Below are positions 38,547 through 50,337 of a stretch of DNA of 64,000 bases, one piece after another. The stretch spans positions 1 through 64,000 of the forward strand of contig JAWZYU010000703.1 in the NCBI GenBank assembly GCA_038380435.1, read 5' to 3'. Position 1 is the stretch's first letter; every line of letters starts with the position of its first letter. The notes below the pieces were generated by a model. That model was not told the origin of the DNA, searched no databases, and worked only from the letters and a program-made list of their open reading frames with translations. Source of the stretch: Ryuthela nishihirai (lineage: Eukaryota > Arthropoda > Arachnida > Araneae > Heptathelidae). Made by a program: the position numbers and the translations under genes.

Positions 38547-38606
38547 TCCCCCGGGACAGGAGGCGGGAACTCGTATCAGGTGCCCGAGACCACAGGAAAA
38601 AAAAAA
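38547..38606 (+). repeat. hybrid half-unit, site 7
   Basis: 1,358 bp after site 6 and in the same cassette. Confidence 0.94.
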
Positions 38607-39780
38607 TCCCCCGGGACAGGAGGCGGGAACACCCGACAGTTGCCCGAGAGCACAAAAAACTACCTCCCCCGGGTCACGAGGCGGGAACTCGTAACAGGTG
38701 CCCGAGACCACAGGAAAAAAAAACTCCCCCGGGACAGGAGGCGAGAACACCCGACAGTTGCCCGAGAGCACAAAAAACTACCTCCCCCGGGTCACGAGGC
38801 GGGAACTCGTAACACGTGCCCGAGACCACAGGAAAAAAAAACTCCCCCGGGACAGGAGGCGGGAACACCCGACAGTTGCCCGAGAGCACAAAAAACTACC
38901 TCCCCCGGGTCAGGAGGCGGGAACTCGTAACAGGTGCCCGAGACCACAGGAAAAAAAAAATCCCCCGGGACAGGAGGCGGGAACACCCGACAGTTGCCCG
39001 AGAGCACAAAAAACTACCTCCCCCGGGTCACGAGGCGGGAACTCGTATCAGGTGCCCGAGACCACAGGAAAAAAAAAATCCCCCGGGACAGGAGGCGGGA
39101 ACACCCGACAGTTGCCCGAGAGCACAAAAAACTACCTCCCCCGGGTCACGAGGCGGGAACTCGTATCAGGTGCCCGAGACCACAGGAAAAAAAAAATCCC
39201 CCGGGACAGGAGGCGGGAACACCCGACAGTTGTCCGAGAGCACAAAAAACTACCTCCCCCGGGTCACGAGGCGGGAACTCGTAACAGGTGCCCGAGACCA
39301 GAGGAAAAAAAAAATCCCCCGGGACAGGAGGCGGGAACACCCGACAGTTGCCCGAGAGCACAAAAAACTACCTCCCCCGGGTCACGAGGCGGGAACTCGT
39401 AACAGGTGCCCGAGACCACAGGAAAAAAAAACTCCCCCGGGACAGGAGGCGGGAACACCCGACTGTTGCCCGAGAGCACAAAAAACTACCTCCCCCGGGT
39501 CACGAGGCGGGAACTCGTATCAGGTGCCCGAGACCACAGGAAAAAAAAAATCCCCCGGGACAGGAGGCGGGAACACCCGACAGTTGCCCGAGAGCACAAA
39601 AAACTACCTCCCCCGGGTCACGAGGCGGGAACTCGTATCAGGTGCCCGAGACCACAGGAAAAAAAAAATCCCCCGGGACAGGAGGCGGGAACACCCGACA
39701 GTTGCCCGAGAGCACAAAAAACTACCTCCCCCGGGTCACGAGGCGGGAACTCGTAACAGGTGCCCGAGACCACAGGAAAA

Positions 39781-42640
39781 AAAAAATCCCCCGGGACAGG
39801 AGGCGGGAACACCCGACAGTTGCCCGAGAGCACAAAAAACTACCTCCCCCGGGTCACGAGGCGGGAACTCGTATCAGGTGCCCGAGACCACAGGAAAAAA
39901 AAAATCCCCCGGGACAGGAGGCGGGAACACCCGACAGTTGCCCGAGAGTACAAAAAACTACCTCCCCCGGGTCACGAGGCGGGAACTCGTATCAGGTGCC
40001 CGAGACCACAGGAAAAAAAAACTCCCCCGGGACAGGAGGCGGGAACACCCGACAGTTGCCCGAGAGCACAAAAAACTACCTCCCCCGGGTCACGAGGCGG
40101 GAACTCGTAACAGGTGCCCGAGACCACAGGAAAAAAAAACTCCCCCGGGACAGGAGGCTGGAACACCCGACAGTTGCCCGAGAGCACAAAAAACTACCTC
40201 CCCCGGGTCACGAGGCGGGAACTCGTAACAGGTGCCCGAGACCACAGGAAAAAAAAACTCCCCCGGGACAGGAGGCGGGAACACCCGACAGTTGCCCGAG
40301 AGCACAAAAAACTACCTGCCCCGGGTCACGAGGCGGGAACTCGTAACAGGTGCCCGAGACCACAGGAAAAAAAAAATCCCCCGGGACAGGAGGCGGGAAC
40401 ACCCGACAGTTGCCCGAGAGCACAAAAAACTACGTCCCCCGGGTCACGAGGCGGGGACTCGTAACAGGTGCCCGAGACCACAGGAAAAAAAAAATCCCCC
40501 GGGACAGGAGGCGGGAACACCCGACAGTTGCCCGAGAGCACAAAAATCTACCTCCCCCGGGTCACGAGGCGGGAACTCGTAACAGGTGCCCGAGACCACA
40601 GGAAAAAAAAACTCCCCCGGGAGAGGAGGCGGGAACACCCGACAGTTGCCCGAGAGCACAAAAAACTACCTGCCCTGGGTCACGAGGCGGGAACTCGTAT
40701 CAGGTGCCCGAGACCACAGGAAAAAAAAAATCCCCCGGGACAGGAGGCGGGAACTCGTATCAGGTGCCCGAGACCACAGGAAAAAAAAAATCCCCCGGGA
40801 CAGGAGGCGGGAACACCCGACAGTTGCCCGAGAGCACAAAAAACTACCTCCCCCGGGTCACGAGGCGGGAACTCGTATCAGGTGCCCGAGACCACAGGAA
40901 AAAAAAAATCCCCCGGGACAGGAGGCGGGAACACCCGACAGTTGCCCGAGAGCACAAAAAACTACCTCCCCCGGGTCACGAGGCGGGAACTCGTAACAGG
41001 TGCCGGAGACCACAGGAAAAAAAAAATCCCCCGGGACAGGAGGCGGGAACAACCGACAGTTGCCCGAGAGCACAAAAAACTACCTCCCCCGGGTCACGAG
41101 GCGGGAACTCGTATCAGGTGCCCGAGACCACAGGAAAAAAAAACTCCCCCGGGACAGGAGGCGGGAACACCCGACAGTTGCCCGAGAGCACAAAAAACTA
41201 CCTCCCCCGGGTCACGAGGCGGGAACTCGTAACAGGTGCCCGAGACCACAGGAAAAAAAAACTCCCCCGGGACAGGAGGCTGGAACACCCGACAGTTGCC
41301 CGAGAGCACAAAAAACTACCTCCCCCGGGTCACGAGGCGGGAACTCGTAACAGGTGCCCGAGACCACAGGAAAAAAAAACTCCCCCGGGACAGGAGGCGG
41401 GAACACCCGACAGTTGCCCGAGAGCACAAAAAACTACCTCCCCCGGGTCACGAGGCGGGAACTCGTAACAGGTGCCCGAGACCACAGGAAAAAAAAAATC
41501 CCCCGTGACAGGAGGCGGGAACACCCGACAGTTTCCCGAGAGCACAAAAAACTACCTCCCCCGGGTCACGAAGCGGGAACTCGTATCAGGTGCCCGAGAC
41601 CACAGGAAAAAAAAAATCCCCCGGGACAGGAGGCGGGAACACCCGACAGTTGCCCGAGAGCACAAAAAACTACCTCCCCCGGGTCACGAGGCGGGAACTC
41701 GTATCAGGTGCCCGAGACCACAGGAAAAAAAAATCCCCCGGGACAGGAGGCGGGAACACCCGACAGTTGCCCGAGAGCACAAAAAACTACCTCACCCGGG
41801 TCACGAGGCGGGAACTCGTATCAGGTGCCCGAGACCACAGGAAAAAAAAAATCCCCCGGGACAGGAGGCGGGAACACCCGACAGTTGCCCGAGAGCACAA
41901 AAAAGTACCTCCCCCGGGTCACGAGGCGGGAACACGTAACAGGTGCCCGAGACCACAGGAAAAAAAAACTCCCCCGGGATAGGAGGCGGGAACACCCGAC
42001 AGTTGCCCGAGAGCACAAAAAGCTACCTCCCCCGGGTCACGAGGCGGGAACTCGTAACAGGTGCCCGAGACCACAGGAAAAAAAAACTCCCCCGGGACAG
42101 GAGGCGGGAACACCCGACAGTTGCCCGAGAGCACAAAAAACTACCTCCCCCGGGTCAGGAGGCGGGAACTCGTAACAGGTGCCCGAGACCACAGGAAAAA
42201 AAAAATCCCCCGGGACAGGAGGCGGGAACACCCGACAGTTGCCCGAGAGCACAAAAAACTACCTCCCCCGGGTCACGAGGCGGGAACTCGTATCAGGTGC
42301 CCGAGACCACAGGAAAAAAAAAATCCCCCGGGACAGGAGGCGGGAACACCCGACAGTTGCCCGAGAGCACAAAAAACTACCTCCCCCGGGTCACGAGGCG
42401 GGAACTCGTATCAGGTGCCCGAGACCACAGGAAAAAAAAAATCCCCCGGGACAGGAGGCGGGAACACCCGACAGTTGCCCGAGAGCACAAAAAACTACCT
42501 CCCCCGGGTCACGAGGCGGGAACTCGTATCAGGTGCCCGAGACCACAGGAAAAAAAAAATCCCCCGGGACAGGAGGCGGAAACACCCGACAGTTGCCCGA
42601 GAGCACAAAAAACTACCTCCCCCGGGTCACGAGGCGGGAA
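39781..42640 (+). repeat. mosaic array with short 9.5-unit duplication and fourth hybrid cassette
   Basis: A three-unit block ending in GGAGGCTGGAAC occurs at about 39960-40310 and again at about 41082-41430 (offset 1,122). The GGGAGAGG plus CCCTGGG plus hybrid cassette appears a fourth time at 40620-40790, here with CCTGCCCTGGG. GGCGGGGACTC at about 40450, GGGATAGG at about 41978 and CTCACCCGGG at about 41792 are private. The rest is ordinary type 2 satellite. Confidence 0.86.
40731..40790 (+). repeat. hybrid half-unit, site 8
   Basis: Fourth copy of the GGGAGAGG-associated cassette; GTATC and A10 as in the others. Confidence 0.93.
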
Positions 42641-44300
42641 CTCGTAACAGGTGCCCGAGACCACAGGAAAAAAAAAATCCCCCGGGACAGGAGGCGGGAA
42701 CACCCGACAGTTGCCCGAGAGCACAAAAAACTACCTCCCCCGGGTCACGAGGCGGGAACTCGTATCAGGTGCCCGAGACCACAGGAAAAAAAAAATCCCC
42801 CGGGACAGGAGGCGGGAACACCCGACAGTTGCCCGAGAGCACAAAAAACTACCTCCCCCGGGTCACGAGGCGGGAACTCGTATCAGGTGCCCGAGACCAC
42901 AGGAAAAAAAAACTCCCCCGGGACAGGAGGCGGGAACACCCGACAGTTGCCCGAGAGCACAAAAAACTACCTCCCCCGGGTCACGAGGCGGGAACTCGTA
43001 ACAGGTGCCCGAGACCACAGGAAAAAAAAACTCCCCCGGGACAGGAGGCTGGAACACCCGACAGTTGCCCGAGAGCACAAAAACTACCTCCCCCGGGTCA
43101 CGAGGCGGGAACTCGTAACAGGTGCCCCGAGACCAGAGGAAAAAAGAAATCCCCCGGGACAGGAGGCGGGAACACCCGACAGTTGCCCGAGAGCACAAAA
43201 AACTACCTACCCCGGGTCACGAGGCGGGAACTCGTAACAGGTGCCCGAGACCACAGGAAAAAAAAACTCCCCCGGGACAGGAGGCGGGAACACCCGACAG
43301 TTGCCCGAGAGCACAAAAAACTACCTCCCCCGGGTCACGAGGCGGGAACTCGTAACAGGTGCCCGAGACCACAGGAAAAAAAAAATCCCCCGGGACAGGA
43401 GGCGGGAACACCCGACAGTTGCCCGAGAGCACAAAAAACTACCTCCCCCGGGTCACGAGGCGGGAACTCGTAACAGGTGCCCGAGACCACAGGAAAAAAA
43501 AAATCCCCCGGGACAGGAGGCGGGAACACCCGACAGTTGCCCGAGAGCACAAAAAACTACCTCCCCCGGGTCACGAGGCGGGAACTCGTATCAGGTGCCC
43601 GAGACCACAGGAAAAAAAAAATCCCCCGGGACAGGAGGCGGGAACACCCGACAGTTGCCCGAGAGCACAAAAAACTACCTCCCCGGGTCACGAGGCGGGA
43701 ACTCGTATCAGGTGCCCGAGACCACAGGAAAAAAAAACTCCCCCGGGACAGGAGGCGGGAACACCCGACAGTTGCCCGAGAGCACAAAAAACTACCTCCC
43801 CCGGGTCACGAGGCGGGAACTCGTAACAGGTGCCCGAGACCACAGGAAAAAAAAACTCCCCCGGGACAGGAGGCTGGAACACCCGACAGTTGCCCGAGAG
43901 CACAAAAACTACCTCCCCCGGGTCACGAGGCGGGAACTCGTAACAGGTGCCCCGAGACCAGAGGAAAAAAAAAATCCCCCGGGACAGTAGGCGGGAACAC
44001 CCGACAGTTGCCCGAGAGCACAAAAAACTACCTCCCCCGGGTCACGAGGCGGGAACTCGTAACAGGTGCCCGAGACCACAGGAAAAAAAAACTCCCCCGG
44101 GACAGGAGGCGGGAACACCCGACAGTTGCCCGAGAGCACAAAAAACTACCTCCCCCGGGTCACGAGGCGGGAACTCGTAACAGGTGCCCGAGACCACAGG
44201 AAAAAAAAAATCCCCCGGGACAGGAGGCGGGAACACCCGACAGTTGCCCGAGAGCACAAAAAACTACCTCCCCCGGGTCACGAGGCGGGAACTCGTAACA
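42640..44300 (+). repeat. 7-mer tandem duplication, period about 825 bp, two adjacent copies
   Basis: Copy 1 spans about 42640-43466 and copy 2 about 43466-44300. Shared markers are GGAGGCTGGAAC (about 43045 and 43870), a B half one A shorter (CACAAAAACTACC) just after it, then GTGCCCCGAGACCAGAGG with an extra C (about 43125 and 43950). Copy 1 has G inside the following A tract (near 43146) and CTACCTACCCCGGG (about 43203); copy 2 has GGGACAGTAGG (about 43985) and a C-run deletion near 43680. The copies abut, so this is a clean tandem duplication. Confidence 0.9.
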
Positions 44301-44504
44301 GGTGCCCGAGACCACAGGAAAAAAAAACTCCCCCGTGACAGGAGGCGGGAACACCCGACAGTTGCCCGAGAGCACAAAAAACTACCTCCCCCGGGTCACG
44401 AAGCGGGAACTCGTATCAGGTGCCCGAGACCACAGGAAAAAAAAACTCCTCCGGGACAGGAGGCGGGAACACCCGACAGTTGCCCGAGAGCACAAAAAAC
44501 TACC

Positions 44505-44562
44505 TCCCCCGGGTCACGAGGCGGGAACTCGTATCAGGTGCCCGAGAGCACAAAAAACTACC
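44505..44562 (+). repeat. opposite hybrid half-unit (A 5' end, B 3' end)
   Basis: The half opens as A (CCCCCGGGTCACGAGG, then CTCGTATCAGGTG) and, after the shared GCCCGAGA, continues as B (GCACAAAAAACTACC). It is 58 bp long, lacks the A10 tract, and is followed directly by a normal A half. The result is a net loss of one half-unit. In structure this is the deletion counterpart of the B-to-A insertions, although its switch point (GCCCGAGA) differs from theirs (GGCGGGAAC). It is the only one I found. Confidence 0.93.
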
Positions 44563-44975
44563 TCCCCCGGGTCACGAGGCGGGAACTCGTATCAGGTGCC
44601 CGAGACCACAGGAAAAAAAAAATCCCCCGGGACAGGAGGCGGGAACACCCGACAGTTGCCCGAGAGCACAAAAAACTACCTCCCCCGGGTCACGAGGCGG
44701 GGACTCGTAACAGGTGCCCGAGACCACAGGAAAAAAAAATCCCCCGGGACAGGAGACGGGAACACCCGACAGTTGCCCGAGAGCACAAAAAACTACCTCC
44801 CCCGGGTCACGAGGCGGGAACTCGTAACAGGTGCCCGAGACCACAGAAAAAAAAAACTCCCCCGGGACAGGAGGCGGGAACACCCGACAGTTGCCCGAGA
44901 GCACAAAAAACTACCTCCCCCGGGTCACGAGGCGGGAACTCGTATCAGGTGCCCGAGACCACAGGAAAAAAAAAA

Positions 44976-45034
44976 TCCCCCGGGACAGGAGGCGGGAACT
45001 CGTATCAGGTGCCCGAGACCACAGGAAAAAAAAA
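44976..45034 (+). repeat. hybrid half-unit, site 9 (A9 form)
   Basis: B start and A end as in the others, but its A tract is one base shorter. Confidence 0.92.
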
Positions 45035-45742
45035 TCCCCCGGGACAGGAGGCGGGAACACCCGACAGTTGCCCGAGAGCACAAAAAACCACCTCCCCCGG
45101 GTCACGAGGCGGGAACTCGTAACAGGTGCCCGAGACCACAGGAAAAAAAAACTCCCCCGGGACAGGAGGCGGGAACACCCGACAGTTGCCCGAGAGCACA
45201 AAAAACTACCTCCCCCGGGTCACGAGGCGGGAACTCGTAACAGGTGCACGAGACCACAGGAAAAAAAAACTCCCCCGGGACAGGAGGCGGGAACACCCGA
45301 GAGTTGCCCGAGAGCACAAAAAACTACCTCCCGCGGGTCAGGAGGCGGGAACTCGTAACAGGTGCCCGAGACCACAGGAAAAAAAAATCCCCCGGGACAG
45401 GAGGCGGGAACACCCGACAGTTGCCCGAGAGCACAAAAAACTACCTCCCCCGGGTCACGAGGCGGGAACTCGTATCAGGTGCCCGAAACCACAGGAAAAA
45501 AAAAATCCCCCGGGACAGGAGGCGGGAACACCCGACAGTTGCCCGAGAGCACAAAAAACTACCTCCCCCGGGTCACGAGGCGGGAACTCGTAACAGGTGC
45601 CCGAGACCACAGGAAAAAAAAAACTCCCCCGGGACAGGAGGCGGGAACACCCGACAGTTTCCCGAGAGCACAAAAAACTACCTCCCCCGGGTCACGAGGC
45701 GGGAACTCGTATCAGGTGCCCGAGACCACAGGAAAAAAAAAA

Positions 45743-45802
45743 TCCCCCGGGACAGGAGGCGGGAACTCGTATCAGGTGCCCGAGACCACAGGAAAAAAAA
45801 AA
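45743..45802 (+). repeat. hybrid half-unit, site 10
   Basis: B start and A end with GTATC and A10, followed by a B half carrying GGTACAGG. Confidence 0.93.
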
Positions 45803-46599
45803 TCCCCCGGTACAGGAGGCGGGAACACCCGACAGTTGCCCGAGAGCACAAAAAACTACCTCCCCCGGGTCACGAGGCGGGAACTCGTAACAGGTGCCCG
45901 AGACCACAGGAAAAAAAAACTCCCCCGGGACAGGAGGCGGGAACACCCGACAGTTGCCCGAGAGCACAAAAAACTACCTCCCCCGGGTCACGAGGCGGGA
46001 ACTCGTAACAGGTGCCCGAGACCACAGGAAAAAAAAACTCCCCCGGGACAGGAGGCGGGAACACCCGACAGTTGCCCGAGAGCACAAAAAACTACCTCCC
46101 CCGGGTCAGGAGGCGGGAACTCGTAACAGGTGCCCGAGACCACAGGAAAAAAAAAATCCCCCGGGACAGGAGGCGGGAACACCCGACAGTTGCCCGAGAG
46201 CACAAAAAACTACCTCCCCCGGGTCACGAGGCGGGAACTCGTATCAGGTGCCCGAGACCACAGGAAAAAAAAAATCCCCCGGGACAGGAGGCGGGAACAC
46301 CCGACAGTTGCCCGAGAGCACAAAAAACTACCTCCCCCGGGTCACGAGGCGGGAACTCGTATCAGGTGCCCGAGACCACAGGAAAAAAAAAATCCCCCGG
46401 GACAGGAGGCGGGAACACCCGACAGTTGCCCGAGAGCACAAAAAACTACCTCCCCCGGGTCACGAGGCGGGAACTCGTAACAGGTGCCCGAGACCACAGG
46501 AAAAAAAAAATCTCCCGGGACAGGAGGCGGGAACACCCGACAGTTGCCCGAGAGCACAAAAAACTACCTCCCCTGGGTCACGAGGCGGGAACTCGTATC

Positions 46600-49260
46600 A
46601 GGTGCCCGAGACCACAGGAAAAAAAAAATCCCCCGGGACAGGAGGCGGGAACACCCGACAGTTGCCCGAGAGCACAAAAAACTACCTCCCCCGGGTCACG
46701 AGGCGGGAACTCGTAACAGGTGCCCGAGACCACAGGAAAAAAAAACTCCCCCGGGACAGGAGGCGGGAACACCCGACAGTTGCCCGAGAGCACAAAAAAC
46801 TACCTTCCCCGGGTCACGAGGCGGGAACTCGTGACAGGTGCCCGAGACCACAGGAAAAAAAAAATCCCCCGGGACAGGAGGCGGGAACACCCGACAGTTG
46901 CCCGAGAGCACAAAAAACTACCTCCCCCGGGTCACGAGGCGGGAACTCGTGACAGGTGCCCGAGACCACAGGAAAAAAAAACTCCCCCGGGACAGGAGGC
47001 GGGAACACCCGACAGTTGCCCGAGAGCACAAAAAACTACCTCCCCCGGGTCACGAGGCGGGAACTCGTAACAGGTGCCCGAGACCACAGGAAAAAAAAAA
47101 TCCCCCGGGACAGGAGGCGGGAACACCCGACAGTTGCCCGAGAGCACAAAAAACTACCTCCCCCGGGTCACGAGGCGGTAACTCGTAACAGGTGCCCGAG
47201 ACCACAGGAAAAAAAAAATCCCCCGGGACAGGAGGCGGGAACACCCGACAGTTGCCCGAGAGCACAAAAAACTACCTCCCCCGGGTCACGAGGCGGGAAC
47301 TCGTAACAGGTGCCCGAGACCACAGGAAAAAAAAAATCCCCCGGGACAGGAGGCGGGAACACCCGACAGTTGCCCGAGAGCACAAAAAACTACCTCCCCA
47401 GGGTCACGAGGCGGGAACTCGTAACAGGTGCCCGAGACCACAGGAAAAAAAAACTCCCCCGGGACAGGAGGCGGGAACACCCGACAGTTGCCCGAGAGCA
47501 CAAAAAACTACCTGCCCCGGGTCACGAGGCGGGAACTCGTAACAGGTGCCCGAGACCAGAGGAAAAAAAAAATCCCCCGGGACAGGAGGCGGGAACACCC
47601 GACAGTTGCCCGAGAGCACAAAAAACTACCTCCCCCGGGTCACGAGGCGGGAACTCGTAACAGGTGCCCGAGACCACAGGAAAAAAAAATCCCCCGGGAC
47701 AGGAGGCGGGAACACCCAACAGTTGCCCGAGAACACAAAAACTACTTCCCCCGGGTCACGAGGCGGGAACTCGTATCAGGTGCCCGAGACCACAGGAAAA
47801 AAAAAATCCCCCGGGACAGGAGGCGGGAACACCCGACAGTTGCCCGACAGCACAAAAAACTACCTCCCCCGGGTCACGAGGCGGGAACTCGTAATAGGTG
47901 CCCGAGACCACATGAAAAAAAAAATCCCCCGGGACAGGAGGCGGGAACACCCGACAGTTGCCCGAGAGCACAAAAAACTACCTCCCCCGGGTCACGAGGC
48001 GGGAACTCGTATCAGGTGCCCGAGACCACAGGAAAAAGAAAATCCCCCGGGACAGGAGGCGGGAACACCCGACAGTTGCCCGAGAGCACAAAAAACTACC
48101 TCCCCCGGGTCACGAGGCGGGAACTCGTAACAGGTGCCTGAGACCACAGGAAACAAAAAATCCCCCGGGACAGGAGGCGGGAACACCCGACAGTTGCCCG
48201 AGAGCACAAAAAACTACCTCCCCAGGGTCACGAGGCGGGAACTCGTAACAGGTGCCCGAGACCACAGGAAAAAAAAACTCCCCCGGGACAGGAGGCGGGA
48301 ACACCCGACAGTTGCCCGAGAGCACAAAAAACTACCTCCCCCGGGTCAGGAGGCGGGAACTCGTAACAGGTGCCCGAGACCACAGGAAAAAAAAAATCCC
48401 CCGGGACAGGAGGCGGGAATACCCGACAGTTGCCCGAGAGCACAAAAAACTACCTCCCCCGGGTCAGGAGGCGGGAACTCGTAACAGGTGCCCGAGACCA
48501 CAGGAAAAAAAATATCCCCCGGGACAGGAGGCGGGAACACCCGACAGTTGCCCGAGAGCACATAAAACTACCTCCCCCGGGTCACGAGGCGGGAACTCGT
48601 AACAGGTGCCCGAGACCACAGGAAAAAAAAAATCCCCCGGGACAGGAGGCGGGAACACCCGACAGTTGCCCGAGAGCACAAAAAACTACCTCCCCCGGGT
48701 CACGAGGCGGGAACTCGTATCAGGTGCCCGAGACCACAGGAAAAATAAAATCCCCCGGGACAAGAGGCGGGAACACCCGACAGTTGCCCGAGAGCACAAA
48801 AAACTACCTCCCCCGGGTCACGAGGCGGGAACTCGTAACAGGTGCCCGAGACCACAGGAAAAAAAAAAACTCCCCCGGGACAGGAGGCGGGAACACCCGA
48901 CAGTTGCCCGAGAGCACAAAAAACTACCTCCCCCGGGTCACGAGGCGGGAACTCGTAACAGGTGCCCGAGACCACAGGAAAAAAAAATCCCCCGGGACAG
49001 GAGGCGGGAACACCTGACAGTTGCCCGAGAGCACAAAAAACTACCTCCCCCGGGTCACGAGGCGGGAACTCGTAACAGGTGCCCGAGACCACAGGCCACA
49101 GGAAAAAAAAACTCCCCCGGGACAGGAGGCGGGAACACCCGACAGTTGCCCGAGAGCACAAAAAACTACCTCCCCCGGGTCAGGAGGCGGGAACTCGTAT
49201 CAGGTGCCCGAGACCACAGGAAAAAAAAAATCCCCCGGGACAGGAATTGGGAACACCCGA
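46600..49260 (+). repeat. left copy of a 4-kb-scale superblock
   Basis: Order of markers: CTACCTTCCCCGGG (about 46803), two GTGACAGG A halves (about 46830 and 46948), GGCGGTAACTC (about 47176), CTCCCCAGGG (about 47396), an ACCAGAGG unit (about 47555), GAGAACAC plus CTACTTCC (about 47730-47750), GACAGCAC (about 47848), AATAGG (about 47893), an A tract broken by C (AAACAAAAAA, about 48152), AAAAATAAAA (about 48741) and ACAAGAGG (about 48770), and a 7-bp duplication at 49096-49102. The GTGACAGG pair, GGCGGTAACTC and most later markers recur 3.8-4.25 kb downstream in the same order. Confidence 0.88.
49096..49102 (+). repeat. 7-bp tandem duplication CCACAGG, first copy
   Basis: The A half reads GACCACAGGCCACAGG before the A tract, where all other units have a single CCACAGG. 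A second unit with the same duplication lies 4,250 bp downstream. This makes it a reliable marker of segmental copying. Confidence 0.95.
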
Positions 49261-50337
49261 CAGTTGCCCGAGAGCACAAAAAACTACCTCCCCCGGGTCA
49301 CGAGGCGGGAACTCGTATCAGGTGCCCGAGACCACAGGAAAAAAAATCCCCCGGGACAGGAGGCGGGAACACCCGACAGTTGCCCGAGAGCACAAAAAAC
49401 TACCTCCCCCGGGTCACGAGGCGGGAACTCGTAACAGGTGCCCGAGACCACAGGAAAAAAAAAATCCTCCGGGACAGGAGGCGGGAACACCCGACAGTTG
49501 CCCCAGAGCACAAAAAACTACCTCCCCCGGGTCAGGAGGCGGGAACTCGTAACAGGTGCCCGAGACCACAGGAAAAAAAAAATCCCCCGGGACAGGAGGC
49601 GGGAACACCCGACAGTTGCCCGAGAGCACAAAAAACTACCTCCCCCGGGTCACGAGGCGGGAACTCTTAACAGGTGCCTGAGACCACAGGAAAAAAAAAA
49701 TCTCCCGGGACAGGAGGCGGGAACACCCGACAGTTGCCCGAGAGCACAAAAAACTACCTCCCCTGGGTCACGAGGCGGGAACTCGTATCAGGTGCCCGAG
49801 ACCACAGGAAAAAAAAATCCCCCGGGACAGGAGGCGGGAACACCCGACAGTTGCCCGAGAGCACAAAAAACTACCTCCCCCGGGTCACGAGGCGGGAACT
49901 CGTATCAGGTGCCCGAGACCACAGGAAAAAAAATCCCCCGGGACAGGAGGCGGGAACACCCGACAGTTGCCCGAGAGCACAAAAAACTACCTCCCCCGGG
50001 TCACGAGGCGGGAACTCGTAACAGGTGCCCGAGACCACAGGAAAAAAAAAATCCTCCGGGACAGGAGGCGGGAACACCCGACAGTTGCCCCAGAGCACAA
50101 AAAACTACCTCCCCCGGGTCAGGAGGCGGGAACTCGTAACAGGTGCCCGAGACCACAGGAAAAAAAAAATCCCCCGGGACAGGAGGCGGGAACACCCGAC
50201 AGTTGCCCGAGAGCACAAAAAACTACCTCCCCCGGGTCACGAGGCGGGAACTCTTAACAGGTGCCTGAGACCACAGGAAAAAAAAAATCTCCCGGGACAG
50301 GAGGCGGGAACACCCGACAGTTGCCCGAGAGCACAAA
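49260..50337 (+). repeat. 5-mer tandem duplication, period 587 bp
   Basis: Copy 1 runs about 49260-49750 and copy 2 about 49847-50337. Shared private variants are a short A tract of 8 followed by TC (about 49335 and 49925), TCCTCCGGG (about 49465 and 50052), GCCCCAGAGC (about 49500 and 50088), the GTCAGG A half that follows, and GAACTCTTAACAGGTGCCTG with TCTCCCGGG (about 49665-49705 and 50252-50292). The next A half has CTCCCCTGGG in copy 1 only. The period is five units less three A-tract bases. Confidence 0.91.

Larger units (their letters stand above)
36930..39780 (+). repeat. 11.5-unit segmental duplication, period 1,358 bp, overlapping the 1,827-bp one
   Basis: The segment at 36930-38420 matches 38290-39780 at an offset of exactly 1,358. 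Shared private variants are GGGAGAGG (37079, 38437), GTCACGAGACGGG (about 37138, 38496), GGCGAGAACACC (about 37383, 38741), GTTGTCCGAG (about 37873, 39231), the ACCAGAGG unit (about 37949, 39307) and CCCGACTGTTG (about 38103, 39461). One clear difference is GTAACAAGTG at 37454 against GTAACACGTG at 38812. GTCACGAGACGGG is absent from the 35.2-kb cassette, so this duplication happened after the 1,827-bp one. Confidence 0.91.
44301..46600 (+). repeat. mosaic array with opposite hybrid and two further hybrid half-units
   Basis: About 19 units. It contains CTCCTCCGGG near 44447, the A-to-B hybrid at 44505-44562, B-to-A hybrids at 44976 and 45743, GGAGACGGGAAC near 44752, CCACAGAAAA near 44843, CACAAAAAACCACC near 45080, and GGTACAGG near 45810. 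CTCCCGCGGGTCAGG occurs near 45330. No sequence other than the satellite is present. Confidence 0.86.

Noticed and set aside
38810..38822. CACGTG E-box created by GTAACACGTGCC (also near 29735)
   Set aside because: It arises from a single G to C change in isolated units, is not conserved, and has no promoter context.
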